Part shown: positions 22,217 to 30,634 of the stretch, piece by piece
How positions within the stretch are numbered: position 1 is the first letter of the stretch
Layout of the letters: each line of letters opens with the position of its first letter
Notes under the pieces: generated by a model
What the model was told of the DNA's origin: nothing
The model's input: the letters and a program-made list of their open reading frames with translations, nothing else
Database searches by the model: none
Translations under genes and position numbers: made by a program
Assembly (NCBI GenBank): GCA_036272935.1
Contig: DATAXP010000089.1
Coordinates: forward strand, 1 to 36,594
DNA length: 36,594 nt
Direction: 5' to 3'
Source of the DNA: DATAXP01 sp036272935
GTDB taxonomy: Bacteria > Planctomycetota > Planctomycetia > Pirellulales > PNKZ01

Positions 22217-24769
22217 ATGCACGACACCAATCACAACCGCTTTGCCGCTACGTCGAGCCGCACCGACGATGGCTTCGTCCATGTGCGCGGAGCGCGCGAA
22301 CACAACCTGAAGAACGTCGACCTGAAGATTCCGCGGCACGCGCTGGTGGTATTCACAGGCGTTTCCGGCTCGGGAAAGTCGTCGCTGGCGTTCGGCACGC
22401 TGTTCGCCGAGGCGCAGCGGAGGTACCTGGAATCGGTGGCGCCCTACGCGCGGCGGCTGTTTCATCAGCTCGGCACGCCGCAAGTCGACGAGATCGACGG
22501 CTTGCCACCGGCCATCGCCTTGCAGCAGCAGCGCGGCACGCCGACGACGCGCTCCAGCGTCGGCAGCGTAACCACGCTGTCGAACCTGCTGCGGATGCTC
22601 TTTTCCCGTGCCGGCACCTATCCCGTGCGGCAACCACATCTCGATGCCGAGGCGTTCTCTCCGAACACGCCCGCCGGCGCCTGCCCGCGGTGCCATGGCT
22701 TGGGGCGCATTTACGATGCCACCGAGCGATCGATGGTGCCCGACGACTCGCTCACGATCCGCGAGCGCGCGATTGCCGCCTGGCCCACGGCCTGGCATGG
22801 CCAGAACCTGCGCGACATCGTGACGACGCTCGGCTACGACATCGATACTCCCTGGCGCGAACTGCCGAAGAACGACCGCGACTGGCTCTTGTTTACCGAC
22901 GAGCAGCCAGTGGTGCCGGTCTACGCCGGTTGGGATCGCGACGAGGTGCGTCGGGCGATCAAGCGCAAGGAAGAACCGAGCTACATGGGCACGTTCACCG
23001 GCGCTCGGAAGTACGTGCTCGAGACATTCGCCAAGACCGAAAGCGCCTCGATGAAGAAGCGCGTGGCACAGTACATGGTGAGCTGCGCCTGCCCGATGTG
23101 CGAAGGCCAGCGACTGCGCCGCGAAGCGCTCTCGGTGACGTTCGCCGGGCAAAACATCGCCGAAGTGTCACGGCTACCGCTGAAGCGACTGCTGGCGTTG
23201 TTACAGCCCTACGCAGCCTCAAAGGCTCCCGGATGGAAGACGTTGGTCGAAGAACATCCGGAAAAAGCAATCGTCGCCCAGCGCATCGCGGCCGATTTGA
23301 TCGCGCGGCTCGAAGTGCTGCTCGATCTGGGGCTAAGTTACTTGTCGGTCGACCGCAGCACGCCGACCTTGTCGCCCGGTGAATTGCAACGCCTGCGGCT
23401 GGCGACGCAAGTGCGGTCGAACCTGTTCGGCGTGGTCTACGTGTTGGATGAACCGTCGGCAGGACTGCACCCAGCCGATACGGAAGCGCTGCTCGCGACA
23501 CTCGATCGCCTCAAGGCGTCGGGGAACTCATTGTTTGTCGTCGAACACGATTTGGACGTGATCCGTCATGCCGATTGGATCGTCGACGTCGGCCCGGCCG
23601 CCGGCGAGCACGGCGGCGAGATTCTTTACAGCGGGCCGCCCCTAGGATTGAAGAAAGTCGAGGCGTCGCACACGCGCCGCTACCTATTCGACGAAGAGCC
23701 GGTGGTTCACCGTGCGCGGCGACAGCCGCATGGTTGGTTGCGGCTGCAAGGGGTGAAGCGGAATAACCTGCACAGCGTCGATGTTAGTTTTCCGCTGGGA
23801 ATGATGACCACGGTCACGGGCGTGTCGGGTTCGGGGAAGTCGAGCCTGGTGAGCCAAGCATTGGTCGAACTGGTTGCGGCCCACCTGGGGCACGAGGTTC
23901 CCGTCGACGACGAGGAAGGAGAAGAACTCGAGCGGCAACCGGTCGGCGCCACGGCGGGGCAGATTGTCGAAGGCATGGACGCGATCAAGCGGCTGGTGCG
24001 CGCCGATCAGAAGCCGATCGGCCGCACGCCGCGCTCGAACTTGGCCACCTACACGGGGCTATTCGACCAGGTGCGCAAGATTTTTGCGGCAACGAAGCAA
24101 GCTCGGGCGCGGCATTACGACGCAGGCCGCTTCTCGTTCAACGTCGCCAAGGGGCGTTGTGAAACCTGCTCGGGAGAAGGCTTCGTTTTTGTGGAACTAC
24201 TGTTTCTCCCGAGCGTGTACGCGCCATGCCCAACGTGCGCTGGCTCGCGCTACAATGCCAAGACGCTCGAGATCAAGTATCGTGATCGATCGATTGCCGA
24301 CGTGCTGGGGATGACCGTCGACGCCGCGTGGGAGTTTTTTCAGGACGACGCTTCACTACAGAACTCGCTGAGCGTGCTGCGGGAAGTGGGGCTGGGCTAT
24401 CTGCGTCTCGGCCAGCCGGCCACCGAGCTTTCGGGCGGCGAGGCGCAGCGCATCAAGCTCGCCACCGAGTTGCAACGGTCGCAGCGCGGCAACTCGCTGT
24501 ACATCCTCGACGAACCGACGACGGGATTGCATCCGTCGGACGTCGAGAAGCTGCTCAGCCAACTCGGACGGCTCATCACGGCGGGGAACACGGTGATCGT
24601 CGTCGAACACGAGATGCGCGTGGTGGCTGCCAGCGACTGGGTGGTGGACATCGGCCCGGGTGCCGGCGACGAAGGAGGACGGATTGTCGCCCGAGGTGAA
24701 CCGCAAACCGTGGCCCGCTCGGCTCGCAGCCGAACCGCGAAATACTTGTCGGCGGCCCTTGCTTCGTAG
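22217..24769 (+). CDS. UvrA2-type excinuclease ABC subunit A homologue
   Basis: An 850-residue protein with the UvrA architecture: two ABC ATPase halves, each with Walker A GVSGSGKSSL (first at about 48-57), signature motifs LSPGELQRLRLATQ and ELSGGEAQRIKLATEL, and Walker B/D-loop VLDEPSAGLHP and ILDEPTTGLHP. Zinc-binding Cys pairs occur at CPRCHGLG, CACPMCEG, CETCSGEG and CPTCAGS. Between the first Q-loop region and the first zinc module the UvrB-binding domain of classical UvrA is missing, and the protein is about 90 residues short. This matches class II UvrA (UvrA2, DrrC-like) proteins, linked to tolerance of DNA-binding drugs or oxidants. The ATG at 22217 was chosen over 22133, whose extra 28 residues look non-coding. 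The gene stands alone; a link to the distant biosynthetic operon is not indicated. Confidence 0.88.
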   Translation: MHDTNHNRFAATSSRTDDGFVHVRGAREHNLKNVDLKIPRHALVVFTGVSGSGKSSLAFGTLFAEAQRRYLESVAPYARRLFHQLGTPQVDEIDGLPPAIALQQQRGTPTTRSSVGSVTTLSNLLRMLFSRAGTYPVRQPHLDAEAFSPNTPAGACPRCHGLGRIYDATERSMVPDDSLTIRERAIAAWPTAWHGQNLRDIVTTLGYDIDTPWRELPKNDRDWLLFTDEQPVVPVYAGWDRDEVRRAIKRKEEPSYMGTFTGARKYVLETFAKTESASMKKRVAQYMVSCACPMCEGQRLRREALSVTFAGQNIAEVSRLPLKRLLALLQPYAASKAPGWKTLVEEHPEKAIVAQRIAADLIARLEVLLDLGLSYLSVDRSTPTLSPGELQRLRLATQVRSNLFGVVYVLDEPSAGLHPADTEALLATLDRLKASGNSLFVVEHDLDVIRHADWIVDVGPAAGEHGGEILYSGPPLGLKKVEASHTRRYLFDEEPVVHRARRQPHGWLRLQGVKRNNLHSVDVSFPLGMMTTVTGVSGSGKSSLVSQALVELVAAHLGHEVPVDDEEGEELERQPVGATAGQIVEGMDAIKRLVRADQKPIGRTPRSNLATYTGLFDQVRKIFAATKQARARHYDAGRFSFNVAKGRCETCSGEGFVFVELLFLPSVYAPCPTCAGSRYNAKTLEIKYRDRSIADVLGMTVDAAWEFFQDDASLQNSLSVLREVGLGYLRLGQPATELSGGEAQRIKLATELQRSQRGNSLYILDEPTTGLHPSDVEKLLSQLGRLITAGNTVIVVEHEMRVVAASDWVVDIGPGAGDEGGRIVARGEPQTVARSARSRTAKYLSAALAS

Positions 24770-24860
24770 CGGGCTCAGTCGTTTCACAGGCCACCGAGTA
24801 GTTGCCGCCACCGCTTCTTCGTAGGCGTTCGCTCCGGCCCTGGCCACGTCGTGATCATGA

Positions 24861-25019
24861 TCAGGCTTTCCGCGTCACGCCGACGGCGCCGACAATCTCA
24901 TCACTGTCCTTGAGCGGGATACCGTCGGGAAAGATCACAATCGGTGCGTGGTTCGTGGCGTGAATGCCGAACGCCGGCTCGCCGGGCTGGCTGATGTTGG
25001 CGAGCTCTTTGGTCGACAT
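24861..25019 (-). pseudogene. GlcG/HbpS-family remnant (C-terminal part)
   Basis: From an ATG at 25019 a 52-residue frame contains AFGIHATNHAPIVIFPDGIP followed by DEIVGAVGVTRKA. This matches the end of GlcG/HbpS (DUF336) haem-binding-like proteins, where a (G)GIPL-x-DGxxVGAIGVSG segment is expected. The N-terminal half and the last helix are missing, and a stop follows GAVGVT directly. Most likely a decayed fragment. Confidence 0.6.
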
Positions 25020-25598
25020 GTCGGCCGCGACCCATCACAGAACTGACAACGGGTGGCAACCAATGTGTTTATTGCTCCCGGTAGGAGTCGGTGTGTGTGG
25101 CAGACATCTTGATTTCGACATCGGCCCAGTCGACATCGACCGGCTCGGGCTGAGGTAAGGCAATCCTCGGTCCCCGGTGTGGTTGTCGTTCGAGTTTTCG
25201 CAGCCGTTGTTTTCGACCTGAGGCCTCAGCTTAAGAAGGCGCGCATGCTCCGCCTTGCACAAATAATCGAGAATCGAGCTCCAGCCGAAGAGCGACGCCA
25301 CCGCCGCATCTCCGTTGGATCGCCGATTGACGGCGGTCACAGCCGGCCGAATAGTGCAGCGATCGGTAGAAGATGAACACACTGTGGCTCTCGCCGGCTC
25401 GGTGGTGGTTCATCCAGAGTCCAACTAAAAAGTTATGTTGTCGCGACGCGTCCGGGATCGTGATTTTGCGATTCTGAGCACTTTGCATGCCGGCCTATTG
25501 AATGGCACGTTCAGCTAGTCGAGAGTGGTGGTTCGGGAATAAGATTGCATTCTCCGTGCGCCATTGTCGGCACGAAGGCGGCCCTAGATTCAGACGTG
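25020..25598. other. Gene-free, probably decayed region
   Basis: About 580 nt between the GlcG-like remnant and the desaturase. Short overlapping frames exist on both strands, but none shows a domain or signal that I recognise. The base composition is less GC-rich than the surroundings, consistent with remnants of mobile or degraded sequence. It must contain the desaturase promoter. Confidence 0.45.
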
Positions 25599-26672
25599 AT
25601 GAACCTCGCAGAACCCACATCGATGACGTGCAACGCGTCGGCGAACGGCGACGATGGTGAACCTCGTTCCCGCTCGCGATGCGAGGTGCCGTTTGTCGAT
25701 TCCTCGATCGGACGCAGCGATCTCGTTGATGGTCACGTGATCGCTCCGGACGATTCCGAATGTACGAACGTTCGGCCGACGACATCTGCACGGCAACTGA
25801 TTGGCTCTTGCATCGGCATTGGCTTGCCGTTCATTGGAATTCTTACTGCGATGATCGTCAGCTGGCATACGGGGTGGTTCGACTGGACGCAGCTGACGAT
25901 TCTCGTCGTCGGATACGTGCTCACGGGACTGGGAATTACGGTGGGTTATCACCGGATGTTGACGCATCGCTCATTCTCGACGTATCCCTGGATGCGTGCC
26001 TTCTGGATGATCATGGGAGCGATGACGGTTCAGATGTCGCCATTGAATTGGTGCGCCGTTCATCGGAAGCACCATGCCCTTAGTGACCAACCCGGCGATC
26101 CACATACGCCGCACGAATCTGGCGTCGGCTTTATCAATTCGTGCCGCGGCTTTTGGTACGCACACGTCGGGTGGCTTTTCACCGGGCACATGATTACGAC
26201 CGATCAACGGCGCTACGTGCCCGACCTATTGCAGGACCCGATCGCAGTCTTTGTGCATCGCACCTGGGAGCCGTTGTGGTTTCCGCTGGCATTCTTGCTT
26301 CCCACCGGCGCTGCCTGGGCGGCTACAGGAACCTGGCAGGGCGCATTGATGGGATTCCTGTGGGGTGGGTGTGCCCGCATCTTCTTGGTGCAGCACGTGA
26401 CGTTCTCGACCAACTCGATCTGCCATCTCTTCGGTCGACGCGACTATCGAGCCGACGACGAGTCGCGCAACAACTTCGTATGCGGTATTTTTAGCGGCGG
26501 CGAAGGGTTCCATAACAACCATCACGCGTTTCCTACCTCCGCCCGACACGGCTTGGAATGGTGGCAGCCCGACATCAGCTACTATTTGATTCGGCTGATG
26601 GAGGTGGCCGGTCTAGCCTGGGACGTCAAACGGCCCACCGCGGAAATGCGGCGGAGTAAAATGCTGAGCTAA
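25599..26672 (+). CDS. Acyl-CoA / acyl-lipid delta-9-type fatty acid desaturase
   Basis: A membrane di-iron desaturase of 357 residues that inserts a double bond into fatty acyl chains. The three histidine boxes are intact: HRMLTH (118-123), HRKHH (155-159) and HNNHH (305-309), with WCAVHRKHH and GEGFHNNHH contexts typical of stearoyl-CoA-type desaturases. Hydrophobic helices occupy about 67-90, 98-117, 130-150 and 225-265. The start is uncertain: the region before the first helix is long and hydrophilic, and ATGs at 25545, 25599 and 25623 are all possible; none has a strong ribosome binding site. An electron donor is not encoded nearby. The stop is immediately followed by the end of an IS701-type remnant. 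Probably adjusts membrane fluidity; a role with the distant synthase is only conceivable. Confidence 0.88.
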   Translation: MNLAEPTSMTCNASANGDDGEPRSRSRCEVPFVDSSIGRSDLVDGHVIAPDDSECTNVRPTTSARQLIGSCIGIGLPFIGILTAMIVSWHTGWFDWTQLTILVVGYVLTGLGITVGYHRMLTHRSFSTYPWMRAFWMIMGAMTVQMSPLNWCAVHRKHHALSDQPGDPHTPHESGVGFINSCRGFWYAHVGWLFTGHMITTDQRRYVPDLLQDPIAVFVHRTWEPLWFPLAFLLPTGAAWAATGTWQGALMGFLWGGCARIFLVQHVTFSTNSICHLFGRRDYRADDESRNNFVCGIFSGGEGFHNNHHAFPTSARHGLEWWQPDISYYLIRLMEVAGLAWDVKRPTAEMRRSKMLS

Positions 26673-26673
26673 A

Positions 26674-27136
26674 TACAGTCGCACTTGCGTTGTTAGTGGA
26701 GGATACCCTCGTCCGCGGTAGCGGCAACGTTGGGCCTGATGACGGCGGCGCCAAACGGACCAGCGGAGCGTGAATGTGGGTTCACAGATGGTTGACCAGA
26801 CAATGGCGACGAGCAATCGCCGTACCTCGGGAACGGTAATGGGATCAAGTCGGTGAACCGATCTTTTTTTGAGAGACTTCTTGGCCGATCGTCGAAGCAC
26901 CCATGCAGCCAGCGCGAACATGGCGAGCGTGACGTTGCCAGGCGTGCCAGGTGCGAACTTCCGTAGTGATCGAGACCACATTCTCCTTTGGCCTGTGCGA
27001 AGCATTCCTCGATCGCCCAGCGGCTTCCGGCGACGTGCACTAACTTTGCGATCGTGGTCTTCTTCGGTGCGTGCGTGAGGTAGTACGCCAGGTCGGTTGG
27101 ATCGCTCAGCGAGCGGCGCACGAGCACGCCTTTCGC
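26674..27136 (-). mobile_element. IS701-family insertion sequence remnant (frameshifted transposase C-terminus)
   Basis: Reading leftward from 27136, VLVRRSLSDPTDLAYYLTHA, then SRWAIEECFAQAKGECGLDH match the C-terminal part of IS701-type DDE transposases, including the Glu of the catalytic triad (RWxIEExFxxxK). After GLDHY an extra base shifts the frame, and a loss of a few bases shifts it again a short way on. The sequence then continues in another frame as NVTLAMFALAAWVLRR. TACAGTCGCACTTG at 26674-26687 is a likely terminal inverted-repeat end, 1 nt after the desaturase stop. The N-terminal half of the transposase is absent. Inactive. Confidence 0.8.
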
Positions 27137-27421
27137 CTGGTTGAGTCGCCTCAATAGCGTCTCCTTGATGTAGCCGGAACGAAGGAATCGCGGATCGGCT
27201 TCGAGAAACTGTACCGTTGCCTCAACGATTTCCAGATCGGGGTGCTTCAGACGTTCCAGCCCAGCTTCGAGCCCACCCGGGAACGCCAACAAGTCATATT
27301 CGTGGAACTGTTTACATGCCGCGTGGTGTTCCGGGCCGTGCGGCTTGTCCTGAAATGTTTCGTTGATGCGCTGGTAAAGTTGCCGAATTCGCTGCGCGTT
27401 CGACGCGATGGAACCACGCAT
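27137..27421 (-). pseudogene. Truncated conserved hypothetical protein fused to the IS701 remnant
   Basis: From an ATG at 27421 about 95 residues include FHEYDLLAFPGGLEAGLERL, EATVQFLEADPRFLRSGYIK and ETLLRRLNQ. This is a well-ordered helical sequence unlike an IS701 N-terminus. It runs in frame straight into the transposase segment at about 27136, so a host gene has lost its 3' part and been joined to IS sequence. The family is not known to me; its regular helices with LERL and LRRL pairs suggest a helical-repeat fold. Confidence 0.55.
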
Positions 27422-27662
27422 GTACAAGCTAACGAAAAAGCTCGGTTGCCCGCTTTGCTGAGTGACCTGGAAAGCAGTTTAACGGATGCGGGCCGATGAA
27501 GCGACGAACGATCGAGAGCCTGCGCCTCAACTGATGCGACGAGTTAGATCGAACGACGCGCCAAAGAAGGATCGCAGTGGTCGGCACACGATGACAGAAT
27601 TTGCAATGGCCTCGGTGGCACGTATGCTAAGTGGCGGCAAGCGAACCCCCAGGAATTTCGCG

Positions 27663-28286
27663 ATGAAAAAGACGTTGACGACGATGTTGGGCATCTGCAT
27701 AAGCTTGTCGGCCTTGGCGGCTAGTCCATCGGCGCCGCAGCCGTTGTTCGATGGCCGAACGTTCGACGGCTGGGAGGGGAACGAGTCGATGTTCCGCATC
27801 GTCGACGGTGCAATTGTCGGCGGCACGCTTGCCGAACGCATCGCGCGCAACGAGTTCCTGTGTACGAAGCGCGAGTTCGGCGATTTCGAGTTGCGGCTGA
27901 AGTTCAAGCTGCTCGGCGACAACAAGCCCAACGCGGGCGTGCAATTCCGCAGCGAGCGCATCCCGAAGCATCACGAAGTGATCGGCTACCAGGCCGACCT
28001 GGGGGAGGGCTACTGGGGCGCCCTGTACGACGAGTCACGGCGGAAGCGTGTGCTCGCCAGCGGCGATGCTGCCGAGATCGACAAAGTGCTCCGGCGCAAC
28101 GAATGGAACGACTACGTGATCCGTGCCGAGGGGCCGCACATCCAGCTTTGGATTAATGGCTCTCAAACGGTCAACTACACCGAGCCGGACGACGCGATCG
28201 CGCGGCGGGGAATTATCGGCCTGCAGATCCACGCCGGGGCGCCGAGCGAAGCCTGGTACAAGGACATCACCATCCAAGAGCTTTGA
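27663..28286 (+). CDS. Secreted DUF1080 domain protein (3-keto-disaccharide hydrolase family)
   Basis: A 207-residue exported protein. The signal peptide is MKKTLTTMLGICISLSALA, with cleavage near Ala19-Ala20. The mature part is one DUF1080 domain: PLFDGRTFDGWEGNESMFRI near the start, VDGAIVGGTL, then DFELRLKFKLLGDNKPNAGV, EWNDYVIRAEGPHIQLWING, and the ending GIIGLQIHAG followed by WYKDITIQEL. Members act on oxidised disaccharides or bind sugar polymers in the periplasm or outside. The ATG at 27663 is chosen because the signal peptide starts there; longer frames back to 27486 are unsupported. The macrodomain gene begins 32 nt after the stop and is probably co-transcribed. Confidence 0.85.
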   Translation: MKKTLTTMLGICISLSALAASPSAPQPLFDGRTFDGWEGNESMFRIVDGAIVGGTLAERIARNEFLCTKREFGDFELRLKFKLLGDNKPNAGVQFRSERIPKHHEVIGYQADLGEGYWGALYDESRRKRVLASGDAAEIDKVLRRNEWNDYVIRAEGPHIQLWINGSQTVNYTEPDDAIARRGIIGLQIHAGAPSEAWYKDITIQEL

Positions 28287-28318
28287 TCGAGGCACGAGGC
28301 ACGGAGGTCACGTCAGCC

Positions 28319-28870
28319 ATGCGCGTCGTAATCAACGGACAGACGCTCGAGCTTTGCCAAGGCGACATTACGGAGCAAGCGGTCGACGCCATCGTGAACG
28401 CCGCCAACGGCCGGCTTGCGGGGGGCGGGGGGGTCGACGGGGCGATCCATCGCCGGGGCGGCCCGGAGATTATGGCCGAGACCGATCGCCGCTATCCGAA
28501 GGGGTGCCCGACCGGATCAGCCGTGATCAGCGGGGCGGGCGCCTTGCCGGCCAAATACGTGATCCACGCGGTGGGGCCGGTGTGGCACGGCGGGCATCGC
28601 GATGAGGCGGAACAGTTGTCCGGGGCGTATCGGCGGAGCTTTGAGCTGGCGGTAGACCACGGCTGCCAATCGATCGCCCTACCGGCAATCAGCGCTGGGG
28701 TCTACGGCTATCCCTTGGACTTGGCTAGCCGCGTGGCTTTGGGGGCAGCCCGAGAGTTCCTGCAGTCGCGCGGCCAACCGGAGCGGGTGCGGTTCGTGCT
28801 GTTCAGTCCGGCAGCGTACGGTGCCTTCGCCGCCGCACTGGAAGAGCTGATGCGCGAAGTAGCCGAGTAG
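28319..28870 (+). CDS. Macrodomain protein (O-acetyl-ADP-ribose deacetylase type)
   Basis: A 183-residue cytoplasmic protein made of a single macrodomain, which binds ADP-ribose and in the MacroD/YmdB class removes O-acetyl or ADP-ribosyl groups. Visible motifs are GDIT (15-18, Asp17), IVNAANGRLAGGGGVDGAIH (25-44) with the Asn and Gly-rich loop and Asp40 of active hydrolases, HAVGPVW, and ALPAISAGVYGYP (120-132), the phosphate-binding loop. The ATG at 28319 starts the first strand directly. It lies 32 nt after the DUF1080 gene on the same strand. ADP-ribosyltransferase partners are not seen nearby, so the substrate is open. The following hairpin favours the opposite strand as a terminator. 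Confidence 0.9.
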   Translation: MRVVINGQTLELCQGDITEQAVDAIVNAANGRLAGGGGVDGAIHRRGGPEIMAETDRRYPKGCPTGSAVISGAGALPAKYVIHAVGPVWHGGHRDEAEQLSGAYRRSFELAVDHGCQSIALPAISAGVYGYPLDLASRVALGAAREFLQSRGQPERVRFVLFSPAAYGAFAAALEELMREVAE

Positions 28871-28892
28871 ATTTCTCCGCGCGCATAAAAAA

Positions 28893-28924
28893 AGCCGGAC
28901 TTCCGCAGTTGCGAAAGTCCGGCT
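28893..28924 (-). terminator. Rho-independent terminator, minus strand
   Basis: A perfect 10-bp stem AGCCGGACTT (28893-28902) / AAGTCCGGCT (28915-28924) has a 12-nt loop. On the minus strand it is followed by a T-run (the A-run at 28887-28893). It ends the transcript of the Cys-rich protein gene. It may also slow plus-strand transcripts from the macrodomain gene, although only a delayed T-run follows on that side. Confidence 0.8.
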
Positions 28925-28998
28925 TCGATGCCTTTTTCACGTCTGCCGCGCGGTTTCCACAGGGCTGGAAGCCGTCAGTCGACGTGGCTTGGCTCGCC

Positions 28999-29409
28999 TT
29001 AGGCCTTCGACGGGGCCGGGGGGGGAGCCATCGGGGCGGCCGGCGGAGCCGGAGGAGCCGAGCCCGCCGGAGCGGCACAGCTCGGGGCGGCAGCCGGAGC
29101 GCAGCAGCTCGGAGCAGCCGGGGCGCATTCAGCCGGGGCACAGCAGGTCTGCGGGCAGCAGTCCTGAGCGCCACAGCAGCCGCGGCGATGACGGAGGTGG
29201 TGGAACAAGCCGTGGTGACGACGGCCGTTGCAGCCACAGGCGTCAGCCGGGGCGCAGCAGTCCGGAGCGCCCGAGCAACCACCATCGCAGGCGCCGGCGC
29301 AGCCATGGCAACCATGACCAGCGAGCACCGCATTGCTCTCACCGCCCACGAGGGCGATGCCAACCACCGCGAAGAAGATCGCGATGCCAAAAACAAGTGC
29401 ACGATTCAT
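28999..29409 (-). CDS. Cysteine-rich exported protein
   Basis: A 136-residue protein with a signal peptide (MNRALVFGIAIFFAVVGIAL, then cleavage near Ala30 in NAVLA). The mature part contains 18 cysteines in pairs and C-x2-C / CC clusters (GCHGC, DCC, GCC, DCCPQTCC, SCC), a His-rich stretch (RRHHGLFHHLRHRRG), and a Pro/Ala-rich tail. No catalytic domain is seen. The start at 29409 is fixed by GGAGG 8 nt upstream, a strong site for this genome. Disulfide-bonded wall protein or metal binding are both possible from composition; neither is shown. It is a single-gene unit ended by the hairpin at 28893-28924. High Cys content is often seen in planctomycete envelope proteins. Confidence 0.75.
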   Translation of the reverse strand: MNRALVFGIAIFFAVVGIALVGGESNAVLAGHGCHGCAGACDGGCSGAPDCCAPADACGCNGRRHHGLFHHLRHRRGCCGAQDCCPQTCCAPAECAPAAPSCCAPAAAPSCAAPAGSAPPAPPAAPMAPPPAPSKA

Positions 29410-29761
29410 CCGAAATTCCTCCAACAAAACAGGTACCGTACGGAACGCAATACGCAAGCCGTCGTCAGGGTCAGCGCCCCCCGGTCTGACGGCCGACTCG
29501 CGGGGCTATTCGCAAAACCTACTGCGGTGTGCCACTTGCTAGCATCGGGAAGCTGCCCTGTCAACGAACTTTTCCGATTAGCTCATTCAGCACATTTACA
29601 CAGGTTAGGTCGCCTAAGTTATCACTGCCGATCGCGATGTCAAGTACCGCAGAGATAACATGTGACTACTGGGTCAACAAGGTGCTCTGGGTAAAGCGAA
29701 GCGATTTTCGATAAAACGTAGCCCAAAATCAACGCCCCTGCCCCAGAAGCGCAAAAAAAAA
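29410..29761. other. Intergenic region upstream of the Cys-rich gene
   Basis: About 350 nt without a gene. It must hold the promoter of the Cys-rich gene, and its right end abuts the terminator of the next leftward gene. The part 29560-29700 is AT-richer than average, as expected for regulatory DNA, but I could not assign -35/-10 elements with confidence. No tRNA-like or riboswitch-like fold was recognised. Confidence 0.4.
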
Positions 29762-29788
29762 CGGGAGCCTGCCGCCGGCAGGCTCCCG
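29762..29788 (-). terminator. Rho-independent terminator, minus strand
   Basis: A 12-bp perfect stem, CGGGAGCCTGCC / GGCAGGCTCCCG, has a 3-nt loop, GCC. On the minus strand it is followed by nine T residues (the A-run at 29753-29761). It lies 71 nt after the stop of the lipoprotein gene and ends that transcript. Confidence 0.9.
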
Positions 29789-29859
29789 CTATAATCATCA
29801 CAGTCTACGCGATCCGCAAGGTCCTAGGACCGTGCTGGTGGCATTTCTAGGAAGTGCAG

Positions 29860-30468
29860 CTACTTAAGCTGCTGGCTGGTATTGACTTCGGCGCTCTGGA
29901 CCGCCGCGGCGGCTTTCAGCCCTGCCGGGTCGTTCTTCATTCGCCGCTCCATCTCCTGCTCGGCAAGCTGCTGTTTGCGAACCATGTCCTGCGGATCCTC
30001 AAAGTTCAGGATCAGCGGCGGCTGATCGTTGAACAGCTTGGTAGCCATTCCGGCGATCCGCCATCCCTGCGGCTGCTCGCGCAGGATCCAGACGATTGTG
30101 TCGTTGCGCCGCTTGCCATCGTCCCCCAGATCGCTCCAGGTTGCGGCTACGTGCGCCCCGCCGGATACCATCTCGCACTCGCCTACTTCGTACTGTGCGG
30201 TTTTACTTCCCGGGGGCGCGATGACCATGTTCATCTCTCGCGTCTTCTTGCAGGCCGTCTCGGTCAGCATTTCGGCAGCCCTGGCATCGTCGCCGGTCCG
30301 CACCGCTTCGAGGAACACGCCGACCGCAGCCTGCGGAGTCAAGTCGCTAGGAATGGCCGTCGAAGCGGTCGGCTCGGCCGACGGTGCATCGCTCGACATG
30401 CTGCAGCCAACGAGCCCGACCAGCGACAACGCCATCCCTGCCATCCACGCACGATTTCGGCAATCCAT
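29860..30468 (-). CDS. Hypothetical lipoprotein, NTF2-like resemblance
   Basis: A 202-residue envelope protein. The N-terminus MDCRNRAWMAGMALSLVGLV ends in the lipobox LVGC, so Cys22 is probably lipidated. The segment TPQAAVGVFLEAVRTGDDAR and the later strands AHVAATWSDLGDDGK and TIVWILREQPQGWRIAGMAT look like an NTF2/DUF4878-type cone fold, in which a helix bearing VxxFxxAxxxGD is followed by a curved sheet. No catalytic residues can be named. The C-terminal helix is charged (MVRKQQLAEQEMERRMKND). The ATG at 30468 is supported by AGGAG about 9 nt upstream. The gene lies after argS on the same strand, with 166 nt between, and ends at its own terminator. Confidence 0.7.
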   Translation of the reverse strand: MDCRNRAWMAGMALSLVGLVGCSMSSDAPSAEPTASTAIPSDLTPQAAVGVFLEAVRTGDDARAAEMLTETACKKTREMNMVIAPPGSKTAQYEVGECEMVSGGAHVAATWSDLGDDGKRRNDTIVWILREQPQGWRIAGMATKLFNDQPPLILNFEDPQDMVRKQQLAEQEMERRMKNDPAGLKAAAAVQSAEVNTSQQLK

Positions 30469-30573
30469 TGCGCAAATCTCCTGATCAATCGGCAAACGGA
30501 CTCTCCGGCGTCCGATGCTCTGCCGCTGCCGGGGGCAAAGTCTCGCAGGAACGCCCAGGAGGGTCAAGGCGAG

Positions 30574-30608
30574 ATGCAGAATGCAGAAGTAGGAATGCAG
30601 AAGTCAGA
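30574..30608. repeat. Short tandem repeat of an ATGCAGA unit
   Basis: ATGCAGA occurs at 30574, 30581 and 30595; the last two begin 14-nt units (ATGCAGAAGTAGGA and ATGCAGAAGTCAGA). It lies between argS and the lipoprotein gene. It may be an intergenic microsatellite; no regulatory role is evident. Confidence 0.5.
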
Positions 30609-30634
30609 AGTTTGCGGGCATCGCGACTTGACCT

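Noticed and set aside
25035..25488. Two minus-strand frames of about 85-115 codons
   Set aside because: They overlap in different frames, show no recognisable family, and lie in a stretch that looks decayed.
29560..29720. Possible tRNA or riboswitch in the AT-richer intergenic stretch
   Set aside because: No cloverleaf arms, no GGTTCGAATCC-type T-loop and no known aptamer core could be found.
30574..30608. CRISPR-like repeats
   Set aside because: The units are 7-14 nt, adjacent and without spacers; no cas genes are present.
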